DNA of 14,124 nt, taken from Syntrophomonas sp. (lineage in GTDB: Bacteria; Bacillota; Syntrophomonadia; Syntrophomonadales; Syntrophomonadaceae). A model generated the notes under the pieces. The model worked only from the letters and a program-made list of their open reading frames with translations. It did not search any database and had not been told where the DNA came from. A program made the translations under genes and the position numbers. The DNA is taken from positions 1 through 14,124 of the forward strand of contig DLUN01000082.1 in NCBI GenBank assembly GCA_003444615.1. The letters are read 5' to 3'. Shown piece by piece: positions 1 through 5,910 of this stretch (position 1 is its first letter; the number at the start of each line of letters is the position of its first letter).

Positions 1-4
1 GACA

Positions 5-183
5 GCAACACATCGGCTTACTTCGGTGCGAAGCGGACCGCTCGCAATTCGGCATCCATGCACTCAGTTCTCGCTGCTCGAAACCTCCTGTTTCGAGCGA
101 CCCTTCGCAGCCCTCAGTTTCGTCGTGTGTTGCAACGGCTCGTCGTACGTCACTCGCCCGGCTAATACTCCTGCTTAAGCCGA
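5..183. repeat. Non-coding stretch with nested inverted repeats
   Basis: This stretch holds no convincing reading frame and is visibly richer in G and C than the flanking genes. Perfect inverted repeats are nested in it: GCAACACA (5-12) with TGTGTTGC (126-133), TGCGAAG (27-33) with CTTCGCA (103-109), and a tight hairpin GCTCGAAA (76-83) with TTTCGAGC (91-98) around a 7-base loop. A competing pair, TCGGCTTA (13-20) with TAAGCCGA (176-183), brackets most of the region. CTCAGTT also occurs twice as a direct repeat (63-69 and 113-119). Such nesting suggests an interspersed palindromic repeat, a MITE-like element or a structured RNA. No known family is recognised, and the left boundary may lie outside the window. 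Confidence 0.5.
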
Positions 184-216
184 CCAGCTATGTTTTCATT
201 CATCCCAGTCTGTTCT

Positions 217-843
217 TTAGGTGTCAATAGGGGGAGCACCAAGTCCCCTCTGTAAAAAATCAATAAACTGGTCCGTCTGCTTTTTTAACTGAGCCTGATC
301 GATAGTATCTCCACTGCTGTCCAGTATCAGCTGACCCAAGCTCAGCAGGGTATAATTAAGCAGCTTTTTGGTGAATTCGGGGTCAAAATCATCCCGCAGC
401 TGGCCTTTTTGCTGGGCTTCAGTTATCAACTCACTGAATACCTGATCATAATAAGGCGGGGCCAGAGCCAGAGCTTTGGCTTGCATTTGGGGATTTTTCA
501 TAACACTCATCAAAAACCCGCTTAATTCTGGATGCTGAATGGCAAACTCGATTCCCCCCGCCATGTATAAACGCAGGTAGTCAAAAAACCCCCTGGGTTT
601 TTCCCCACCATGGTGTTGCTCCAACCACTGGTTGATAAATTCTATCTTCTCCTGGGCCGCCCGGTGAATAACACTGTTGAATAATTCTTCTTTGCCATGA
701 AAGTGATGATAAAAGCTGCCTTTAGAAATACCCGCTCGCTTAATGATTTGATTTAGGGAGGCTGCATCAAAGCCTTTCTCAGCAAACTCCTTTAAAGCCT
801 CTAAAATCAATTGGTCTTTATACAAAAAATCTTTATCTTCCAT
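217..843 (-). CDS. TetR/AcrR family transcriptional regulator
   Basis: This is a one-component repressor of about 208 residues, a usual size for the family. The N-terminal TetR helix-turn-helix is clear at residues 10-55, including the recognition-helix stretch AGISKGSFYHHF (37-48). The rest is an alpha-helical ligand-binding and dimerisation domain with no residues that reveal the ligand. I place the start at the ATG at 843 instead of the in-frame GTG four codons upstream. The only Shine-Dalgarno-like AGGAG (857-861) directly abuts that GTG, while it leaves 11 bases to the ATG. The gene is divergent from the YitT-family gene, and its promoter is overlaid by two operator-like inverted repeats, which points to autorepression. 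It may also control the divergent membrane protein (inference). No terminator is seen after its stop. Confidence 0.9.
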   Translation of the reverse strand: MEDKDFLYKDQLILEALKEFAEKGFDAASLNQIIKRAGISKGSFYHHFHGKEELFNSVIHRAAQEKIEFINQWLEQHHGGEKPRGFFDYLRLYMAGGIEFAIQHPELSGFLMSVMKNPQMQAKALALAPPYYDQVFSELITEAQQKGQLRDDFDPEFTKKLLNYTLLSLGQLILDSSGDTIDQAQLKKQTDQFIDFLQRGLGAPPIDT

Positions 844-883
844 AAGATTTAACACTCCTGCCTCTTGTCCAGACCACTCGTTC

Positions 884-899
884 TAGACCAGGTGGTCTA
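884..899. promoter_or_regulatory. Operator-like inverted repeat 1 (TetR-type)
   Basis: TAGACCA (884-890) and TGGTCTA (893-899) form a perfect 7-base inverted repeat around GG. It lies just downstream of the -10 element of the regulator gene. Short palindromes of this kind in the divergent gap are the usual binding sites of TetR-family autorepressors. Assigning it to this regulator is inference. Confidence 0.55.
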
Positions 900-903
900 A
901 GAT

Positions 904-925
904 CAGTCTAAGCCAGCCTAGTCTG
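904..925. promoter_or_regulatory. Operator-like inverted repeat 2, imperfect
   Basis: The arms CAGTCTAAGCC (904-914) and AGCCTAGTCTG (915-925) match as inverted repeats at 8 of 11 positions. They cover the -10 element and the spacer of the regulator's promoter. They share the AGTCTA/TAGACT core with the neighbouring perfect repeat, which suggests two binding sites for the same protein. Confidence 0.4.
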
Positions 926-933
926 AGCGTCAA
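905..933 (-). promoter_or_regulatory. Putative sigma-A promoter of the tetR-family gene
   Basis: Read on the minus strand, TTGACG (928-933) and TAGACT (905-910) are separated by exactly 17 bases. They match the -35 and -10 consensus at 5 of 6 and 4 of 6 positions. The position, 60-90 bases upstream of the ATG, fits a leadered transcript. Confidence 0.55.
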
Positions 934-969
934 CCGTTTTTTGTCGGCCTTAGGCTAGAACATTTTGGA

Positions 970-998
970 TTGTCTGTACTAACAAAGGGCAATAATAG
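970..998 (+). promoter_or_regulatory. Possible promoter of the YitT-family gene
   Basis: TTGTCT (970-975) and TAATAG (993-998) have a 17-base spacer and lie 25 bases upstream of the start codon. Both hexamers deviate from consensus, so this is a weak call. Confidence 0.3.
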
Positions 999-1022
999 GG
1001 AAAAGAAAAGAGAAAGGCCGCT

Positions 1023-1871
1023 ATGAGAAAGAATTTAACCGGATTTTTGTTACTGAATGCGGGGGCATTTATGGATGCGGCAGGTTTTTATTTTTTCCTG
1101 TCTCCAGATAATATTGCAGCCGGAGGTATTAATGGTCTGGCCCTGGTCCTGAATAATTACCTGCCTTTTATGCCGCTGGGTTCCATAGTTTTAATATTGA
1201 GCATCATTCTTCTGACCATCGGGTTCCTTCTGGTGGGGACTAGTTTTGGCGTAAAGACTGTCTACTGCAGTATTGTTATCCCCCTGTGGATCTGGGCTTT
1301 AGAACGACTCTACCCTTTAGAGCATCCCCTAGCTGAAGACCTGCTTATCCAAATGATCTTCGGGGTTATAATATCCAGCATAGGCTTGGCCATTCTCTTT
1401 AACTTAAACGCTTCTTCGGGAGGCAGTGATATAGCCGCCCGTATCCTGTACAAATATTACGGTCTGGATATGGGCAAGGGGCTATTTGTCATTGACTTTT
1501 TTATCGTAATTTTTGCTGCCTTTACTTTTGGGGTGGAAAAAGGCCTGTACGCTCTGCTGGGAGTCATTCTCTACAGTTTCACCATCGACTATATGATTGC
1601 CGGCCTGGACACCAACCAGCACGTGACTATAATAACCCGGGAAAGCGAGCAGGTAAGACAATTTATTATAAATGAATTGGGGCGGGGAGTTACCATATAT
1701 ATGGCTCAGGGTGGGTTTGATCGGCAAGAGCGCCAAGTATTAGTCAGTATTGTCAAGCGCCGTGAGTACATTAAACTCCGCAACTATATACGCGGTTTAG
1801 ACCCCTATGCTTTTATTTCCGTTCAAACTACCCACAAGGTTCTCGGAGAAGGATTCGCTCCTCTGGATTAG
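1023..1871 (+). CDS. YitT family integral membrane protein (DUF161 + DUF2179)
   Basis: This 282-residue protein matches the YitT family in length and layout. The N-terminal half is a bundle of hydrophobic segments, roughly residues 5-25, 30-50, 52-75, 77-93, 105-128 and 150-192. It carries the glycine-rich signatures NIAAGGINGLALVL (30-43) and SSGGSDIAAR (131-140). The last 80 residues form a soluble DUF2179 domain, expected in the cytoplasm. The family's function is unknown; it is common in Bacillota, where transport roles have been proposed without firm proof. The ATG follows AAAGG with about 6 bases between. It is divergent from the TetR gene, and its TAG stop directly abuts the stop of the convergent msrAB gene, with no terminator between them. 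Confidence 0.9.
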   Translation: MRKNLTGFLLLNAGAFMDAAGFYFFLSPDNIAAGGINGLALVLNNYLPFMPLGSIVLILSIILLTIGFLLVGTSFGVKTVYCSIVIPLWIWALERLYPLEHPLAEDLLIQMIFGVIISSIGLAILFNLNASSGGSDIAARILYKYYGLDMGKGLFVIDFFIVIFAAFTFGVEKGLYALLGVILYSFTIDYMIAGLDTNQHVTIITRESEQVRQFIINELGRGVTIYMAQGGFDRQERQVLVSIVKRREYIKLRNYIRGLDPYAFISVQTTHKVLGEGFAPLD

Positions 1872-2852
1872 CTATGGTTTATGATTGTCGAATAAATGGC
1901 GGTATTCACCATAACCTTCCCGCTCTAAATCTTCTTTAGGTATGAAACGCAGAGCGGCTGAATTAATACAATAACGTAAGCCAGTAGGAGCTGGACCGTC
2001 GGTAAATACATGGCCCAGATGGGAATCAGCTCCTCGGCTGCGGACTTCCGTACGTATCATACCATGACTCCTATCCAGTTTTTCCACTATACTGTTCCGA
2101 TCCAGGGGACGGGTAAAACTAGGCCACCCACAGCCGGAATCGAATTTGTCCAGAGAGGTAAAAAGCGGCTCCCCGGATACCACATCCACATAAATCCCCT
2201 CTCGCTTATTATCCCAGTACTCATTACGGAAAGGAGGTTCGGTAGCATTGTTTTGGGTCACATCAAACTGCAGCTTGGTTAACCTGTGGCGCAGCTTATC
2301 AAGATCGAAAGCTGGCTTGCCCCAGGTCTCCTCCAGAAAGGTCTCTCTGCCCGAGCCCTGCCGGTATTGGGCATAATGAACCGGGTTTTTCTTATGATAA
2401 TCCTGGTGGTAGTCCTCCGCCGGGTAGAACTCCGATGCAGGCAGGATTTTGGTAGCAATAGGTGCTGGGAAACGCCCGCTGGCCTGCAGACGGTCTCGTG
2501 ACTCCTGGGCCTGCTTCTTTTGCTGCTCATTATGATAGAAAATAGCCGTCTGATAGGTCGGACCCCGATCAAAAAACTGCCCTCCCGGATCAGTGGGGTC
2601 GATTTGCCGCCAAAAAATATCCAGTAGTTCCGGAAAAGTGACCCGCCCAGGATCATAAGTCACCTGCACTGCTTCGTAATGGGCCGTATTACCAGTACAT
2701 ACCTCTTCATAGGTGGGATTTTCTTTATGCCCGCCGGTATATCCAGATATTACTTCCAATACTCCATCCTGCTCTTGAAAAGGCGCGACCATACACCAAA
2801 AGCATCCTCCGGCAAAAGTAGCTTTTTCTCTTTTGGAATCCTGGTTGTTCAC
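1872..2852 (-). CDS. msrAB: Bifunctional peptide-methionine sulfoxide reductase MsrA/MsrB
   Basis: This protein of 326 residues repairs oxidised methionine in the cytosol using thioredoxin as reductant. MsrA (residues 8-160) acts on the S-sulfoxide and carries the catalytic motif GGCFWC with Cys17 as nucleophile. MsrB (about 185-318) acts on the R-sulfoxide: Cys295 in [11 protein letters not shown] is the catalytic cysteine, and the Cys in [10 protein letters not shown] is the likely resolving one. The MsrB half reads [13 protein letters not shown] where zinc-type enzymes have a CxxC pair, so it belongs to the zinc-less class, as in the PilB type of fusion. The start is GTG at 2852, with GAGGTG 7 bases upstream. 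MsrA here uses cysteine, not selenocysteine. Its stop touches that of the convergent YitT gene. Confidence 0.96.
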   Translation of the reverse strand: MNNQDSKREKATFAGGCFWCMVAPFQEQDGVLEVISGYTGGHKENPTYEEVCTGNTAHYEAVQVTYDPGRVTFPELLDIFWRQIDPTDPGGQFFDRGPTYQTAIFYHNEQQKKQAQESRDRLQASGRFPAPIATKILPASEFYPAEDYHQDYHKKNPVHYAQYRQGSGRETFLEETWGKPAFDLDKLRHRLTKLQFDVTQNNATEPPFRNEYWDNKREGIYVDVVSGEPLFTSLDKFDSGCGWPSFTRPLDRNSIVEKLDRSHGMIRTEVRSRGADSHLGHVFTDGPAPTGLRYCINSAALRFIPKEDLEREGYGEYRHLFDNHKP

Positions 2853-2889
2853 CCGTCTTCACCTCACCACATAGTCTTGCCTATTAACA

Positions 2890-2903
2890 TGCCAAAATTG
2901 GCA
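2890..2903. promoter_or_regulatory. Inverted repeat upstream of msrAB, possible operator
   Basis: TGCCAA (2890-2895) and TTGGCA (2898-2903) form a perfect inverted repeat with a 2-base spacer, 38 bases upstream of the GTG start. On the minus strand its promoter-distal TTGGCA half could act as a -35 element, with TATGTG 16 bases downstream as a poor -10. The repeat would then be an operator overlapping the promoter. The regulator is unknown. Confidence 0.35.
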
Positions 2904-2923
2904 CGTCCTCATGCAGTTTACCT

Positions 2924-2945
2924 AAAAAAAACGCCCTGACGGGCG
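2924..2945 (-). terminator. Rho-independent terminator of the zinc-ribbon gene
   Basis: Read on the minus strand, CGCCC (2945-2941) pairs with GGGCG (2936-2932) around GTCA and is followed by eight Ts. It lies 9 bases beyond the stop codon and separates this gene from msrAB downstream. Confidence 0.9.
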
Positions 2946-2953
2946 CGGTTTGG

Positions 2954-3598
2954 TCAAATCTTTTGTCCACATTCAGCACAGAACTTACTTCCCGGGGTAA
3001 GTTTGGTTCCGCAGGCAGGACAATTTTCCCGGACCTTTAGAGGTGCCCCGCATTCCGGGCAGAACTTAGCGTTAGATGATAAAGGTGCCTCACATTGAGG
3101 ACAGGATGCTCGAATAGTCTCCCGCCAGTATTCAGTGGCTAACTTCTTATCCTCTTCGGCCATGGCAGCATGGGCCCATACTTCTTCCACCGATTTGCTG
3201 GCTTGAGCCGCAGCCATTTCCACCCCCAGATCAGGGGCACATTCTTTACACAGTCCCTTTTTGTTATTCCAGCATCCAGAACGACATACCCAACTGGAAC
3301 AGCGCGGACACTGAACGAAATTAGGTCTAAGTTCCTCCGCGGCTGCTACGAAAGCCTCGTCATGAGCCTTTTCCCAGGATACGGAGCGAACTCTCTCGCT
3401 TACATCAGCAGCTCTGCTGAAAAGTCCCCCCAACAGACTGCCGGCTGCATCCAGTACTCCCGTTACGGTTCCTGTAACCGATGGCTTGAACCGGGTCCTG
3501 AATCCACTGCCACAGCGGTCACAGTAAAACTCAAATTGGAACCCCTTGTTGGTACTGAGGTCACTGTAATTCCTTACAAATTGAATTTTATCCGCCAC
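2954..3598 (-). CDS. Zinc-ribbon domain-containing protein of unknown function
   Basis: This 214-residue protein has at least four treble-clef or zinc-ribbon-like cysteine clusters. They are an N-terminal YCDRCG (25-30), a central cluster starting CPRCSSWVCRSGC, and two tandem C-terminal double-zinc-ribbon units of the pattern CPxCxxxLxxxxKFCxECG. Between the first two lies a region rich in glycine and alanine (about 40-90), and between the second and third a charged helix with SKSVEEVW and MAEEDKKLATEYW. There is no signal peptide or membrane segment, so it is probably cytosolic. Zinc ribbons of this kind bind nucleic acid or protein partners; the sequence does not say which. The start is GTG at 3598, with GGAGGG 6 bases upstream. 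It forms its own transcription unit. Confidence 0.85.
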   Translation of the reverse strand: MADKIQFVRNYSDLSTNKGFQFEFYCDRCGSGFRTRFKPSVTGTVTGVLDAAGSLLGGLFSRAADVSERVRSVSWEKAHDEAFVAAAEELRPNFVQCPRCSSWVCRSGCWNNKKGLCKECAPDLGVEMAAAQASKSVEEVWAHAAMAEEDKKLATEYWRETIRASCPQCEAPLSSNAKFCPECGAPLKVRENCPACGTKLTPGSKFCAECGQKI

Positions 3599-3718
3599 AC
3601 CTTTCCCTCCTGCAGTAGCGTCAATTTCTGGTTTTAGTGTAGCAAATTTATGGTTGACCTACTATTGTTTTCTTGAGCAATCCTGTTTAAGCATAAACGA
3701 TAATAAATGTTTTTGTTA

Positions 3719-3747
3719 TTGCGTTCCATAGAATTTTCCTGTATAAT
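3719..3747 (+). promoter_or_regulatory. Promoter of the HesB-like selenoprotein gene
   Basis: TTGCGT (3719-3724) and a perfect TATAAT (3742-3747) are separated by 17 bases, about 50 bases upstream of the start codon. The -10 is followed at once by a CsoR-type palindrome, so repression by steric block of the polymerase is plausible. Confidence 0.7.
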
Positions 3748-3762
3748 ACCCCTAGGGGGTAT
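3746..3762. promoter_or_regulatory. CsoR/CstR-like operator over the selenoprotein promoter
   Basis: The site ATACCCCTAGGGGGTAT has a perfect CCCCTAGGGG core (3749-3758) with ATA and TAT flanks, broken only by one extra G. It overlaps the end of the -10 element and the likely transcription start. TACC-rich/GGTA palindromes of this form are the known operators of the DUF156 family: CsoR for Cu(I), CstR for reactive sulfur species, RcnR-like for nickel or cobalt. The sequence is visible here; which family member binds is inference, and no such regulator gene lies in this window. Confidence 0.6.
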
Positions 3763-3794
3763 GGTGCCCTCAATTGCAAATAAGAGGTGATACT

Positions 3795-4121
3795 ATGGCA
3801 TTGATAACTGCTGCTGACAACGTGGTTAATGACATCAAGCAAGTGTTATCCAATCAGGGAAGAAATGATACCAGCCTCAGAATTGAGATGACTATTGGTT
3901 GAGGCGGAGCCTCTTTTTATCTGGTTCTGGATGAACCAGGCGACCTTGACCATGTAGAGGTTATCGACGGACTTCAATTTATCGTTAAACAATCCCTCCT
4001 AGACATCTATCAGGGTTTTACCCTGGAATCTGTTAATTATGGCGATAGAGTTATGTTTCGCATTCTTCCCCTGGCTGAACAGGATGGCGGAGGATGTTCC
4101 TCCTGCACCTCCTGCGGGTAA
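3795..4121 (+). CDS. HesB/IscA-like selenoprotein (in-frame TGA = Sec36)
   Basis: The frame from ATG 3795 to TAA 4119-4121 gives 108 residues, interrupted only by a TGA at 3900-3902. The protein opens with MALITAADNVVNDIKQVL, reaches RIEMTIG-U-GGASFYLVLDEP, and ends in CSSCTSCG (Cys101, 104, 107). U36 sits where IscA/HesB proteins carry their first conserved iron-sulfur or iron-binding cysteine, just before the GG-x-x-x-Y stretch. A HesB-like selenoprotein is an established prokaryotic selenoprotein family. GAGGTGA (3784-3790) is the ribosome binding site. The reading frame stays open for 72 codons after the TGA, and a SECIS hairpin follows it, so a pseudogene is unlikely. The role is inferred: selenol/thiol chemistry with Fe-S, metal or sulfur cargo. 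It is monocistronic, with its own promoter and terminator. Confidence 0.88.
3921..3939 (+). promoter_or_regulatory. Bacterial SECIS hairpin
   Basis: CTGGTTC (3921-3927) pairs perfectly with GAACCAG (3933-3939) around the loop TGGAT. The loop begins 25 bases after the TGA and has G at its second position. That fits what is known of bacterial SECIS elements: an apical loop roughly 16-37 bases downstream of UGA, and a G among the first two loop bases. It would recruit SelB with Sec-tRNA. Confidence 0.8.
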
Positions 4122-4126
4122 TTACT

Positions 4127-4164
4127 TAAAAAACCTGTTGAATTTGATTTCAACAGGTTTTTTA
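4127..4164 (+). terminator. Rho-independent terminator of the selenoprotein gene
   Basis: AAAACCTGTTGAA pairs with TTTCAACAGGTTTT across a short AT-rich loop (about 4129-4162) and runs into a T tract. It starts 6 bases after the TAA stop and confirms that the gene ends there and not at the internal TGA. Confidence 0.9.
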
Positions 4165-4255
4165 TCTGTTTAGCGATGATTAATGGGGATTAGGCCGTAA
4201 AACTAATAATTTCTTAATTATATGCCTATGTTACCCTTTGGCAACTGCCCATCTA

Positions 4256-4306
4256 TTGACAACAGATTATTTGCTGTTTTGAATAAAGCTCAATTTAAGT
4301 TACAAT
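4256..4306 (+). promoter_or_regulatory. Promoter region of the opu operon
   Basis: Two overlapping readings are possible. A perfect TTGACA (4256-4261) is followed 17 bases later by TTGAAT (4279-4284). The same TTGAAT can serve as -35 for TACAAT (4301-4306) with a 16-base spacer. Either puts the start of transcription upstream of the riboswitch aptamer. The gap from 4165 to 4255 shows nothing else. Confidence 0.5.
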
Positions 4307-4367
4307 GTTTCTGTAATTTTCAACAATACAGTCAAGACATTAATTCCTGGCAGTAAACCATTCTCAT

Positions 4368-4478
4368 ACGCTTAATCTTGGATGATTCCAGGAGCGGGGG
4401 AACCAGTAAATTGGGGTGAATCCAGCAATTTGGTAGGGCGCCTTGGCCCGAACCCGACAGCTAACCTCGTAGGCAGGT
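4368..4478 (+). ncRNA. Cyclic di-AMP riboswitch (ydaO/yuaA motif)
   Basis: The conserved blocks of the ydaO/yuaA class appear in order: CGCTTAATC at the 5' side, GAGCGGGGGAACC, TTGGGGTGAATCC, GGGC-loop-GCCC followed by GAACCCGACAGCTAACC, then TCGTAGGC. The variable P2-type hairpin CTTGGA/TCCAGG (about 4377-4391) is intact. This class binds c-di-AMP and in most cases turns genes off; potassium, osmolyte and cell-wall genes are its usual targets. Here it precedes an osmoprotectant importer. The exact ends are approximate. Confidence 0.93.
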
Positions 4479-4713
4479 AAAAGGAGGGAATGGGGATTAC
4501 TGATGCCTTCATTGATATTCCAACCGAATTATCTTTCCGAAGGTGTTCATCCCTTTTCTTCTTCTATCTAAAGCATTGTATATACGAGTAGTTTTAATCT
4601 GTGCCTCATGTTTATGAGTACAGATCGTAACTACTTGCTTGCTGGCGTTTAATACATCGTCGAATTTCCCCATACTAATGTGTTTAAGTCTCAAAGTAAA
4701 GGACTGATTCTTA
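4479..4713 (+). promoter_or_regulatory. Opu leader after the aptamer, putative expression platform
   Basis: This 235-base stretch lies between the aptamer and the first opu codon. GATGCCTTC (4502-4510) can pair with GAAGG and CATC (about 4539-4552, with a small bulge), ending in CCTTTTCTTCTTC, a loose terminator-like arrangement. The AAAAGGAGGG at 4481-4490 could instead pair with the same pyrimidine run. No textbook terminator with a compact stem and T tract is seen, so the mechanism is unresolved. A short AUG frame starts at 4490 right behind AGGAGGG and stops at 4592-4594; it is probably meaningless. Confidence 0.35.
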
Positions 4714-5910
4714 TTGGAAAAACTTAAAGTATCTAATGTAACTAAAATTTACGGCAATAATACCGACAAGGCTATGGAGATGGTACTTAAGGGTGAAGAC
4801 AACGAGCAAATAAGAGCGAAGACCAAGCAGGTGGTAGGGGTTAGAGAAGCCAGCTTTTCAGTAGAAGAAGGAGAGAGTTTCGTAATCATGGGTCTTTCCG
4901 GAAGCGGCAAATCTACTTTGCTACGATGCATCAACCAATTAATTAAACCTACCGCCGGCCATATTTATTTGGATGGTCAGGATCTTACCAAAGTATCATC
5001 CCAGGAATTAATTGAGATTCGCCGCAAAAGAATGGGTATGGTTTTCCAGCGTTTTGCCCTGCTGCCTAATCGCACTATTCTCGAAAACGTAGGATATGGA
5101 CTGGAAGTTCAGGGAATCGCTAGAAAAGTACGCACCGAACAAGCCAAAAAAGCCCTCCATATGGTGGGACTAAAGGGCTGGGAAGACTATTATCCCCATA
5201 ATTTATCCGGAGGTATGCAGCAGAGAGTTGGAATAGCTCGCGCTTTGGCCACCAACCCAGACATACTTTTAATGGACGAGCCTTTTAGTGCCCTTGATCC
5301 TCTTATACGGCAAGATATGCAGGACGAGTTGTTAGAAATTCAAAAGAAACTGCATAAAACTATTATTTTTATAACCCATGATTTGGACGAAGCCTTAAAA
5401 ATTGGGGACCGCATCGCCTTGATGAAAGATGCTCGTATCGTGCAGATAGGTGAGCCAGAAGACATTCTGCTTTCCCCGGCATCGGACTATGTAGCTCGTT
5501 TTGTGGAAAATGTTAACCGTTCCAAAGCCTTGACTGCATCATCAGTTATGGTCAAACCGCGGTCAGTAGTATATCCCAAGGATGGACCAAGAGCGGCTCT
5601 GCGGATCATGGAAGTTCACGGCATATCTTCCGTCTTTGTGGTTGACCGTAAAGGCGCCTTGATTGGTTATGTGCGGGCTGAAGACGCTGCCGAGGCGGCT
5701 GAAAAAGGGCAGCGGGAATTAGACGGCATTATTCAAAATGATGTCCCTACTGCTTTTGACGACACTCCTTTGTCTGAATTGCTGGATGTACTGGCCTACA
5801 CCAAAGTTCCCGTAGCCGTAATTGATGAAGAAAAAATCCTTAAAGGAGTACTGGTAAGAGGTTCTGTCATAGCGGGACTAGCTGGAGAAAGGAGGGACTG
5901 GGATGAATAA
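4714..5910 (+). CDS. opuAA: Glycine betaine/proline ABC transporter, ATP-binding subunit with CBS domains
   Basis: This is the ATPase that drives osmoprotectant uptake from the cytoplasmic face of the membrane. Its 398 residues are typical for OpuAA/ProV. The motifs are: Walker A GLSGSGKST (60-68), Q-loop Gln112, signature LSGGMQQRV (164-172), Walker B ILLMDE (184-189), and switch His222. The region 279-390 forms a CBS pair, the part that in the lactococcal OpuA senses ionic strength or nucleotide (family knowledge). The start is TTG at 4714, giving MEKLKVSNVTKIYG. An AAAGGA lies 10 bases upstream, and no better ATG fits the conserved N-terminus. It overlaps opuAB by 8 bases, so translation is probably coupled. 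Expression should fall when c-di-AMP is high. Confidence 0.96.
   Translation: MEKLKVSNVTKIYGNNTDKAMEMVLKGEDNEQIRAKTKQVVGVREASFSVEEGESFVIMGLSGSGKSTLLRCINQLIKPTAGHIYLDGQDLTKVSSQELIEIRRKRMGMVFQRFALLPNRTILENVGYGLEVQGIARKVRTEQAKKALHMVGLKGWEDYYPHNLSGGMQQRVGIARALATNPDILLMDEPFSALDPLIRQDMQDELLEIQKKLHKTIIFITHDLDEALKIGDRIALMKDARIVQIGEPEDILLSPASDYVARFVENVNRSKALTASSVMVKPRSVVYPKDGPRAALRIMEVHGISSVFVVDRKGALIGYVRAEDAAEAAEKGQRELDGIIQNDVPTAFDDTPLSELLDVLAYTKVPVAVIDEEKILKGVLVRGSVIAGLAGERRDWDE

Noticed and set aside
76..133. CRISPR array or insertion sequence at the left edge
   Set aside because: There are no regularly spaced direct repeats and no transposase frame; only palindromic structure is visible.
2010..2656. 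Open frames inside msrAB on both strands (2010-2282, 2279-2656, 2286-2501)
   Set aside because: They are shadows of the well-supported MsrA/MsrB coding frame and resemble no protein family.
3795..3902. Reading the HesB-like gene as a 35-codon peptide stopped by TGA, or as a pseudogene
   Set aside because: The frame continues open to a conserved-looking CxxCxxCG tail and a proper terminator. The TGA stands at a cysteine position, and a SECIS-like hairpin follows at the right distance.
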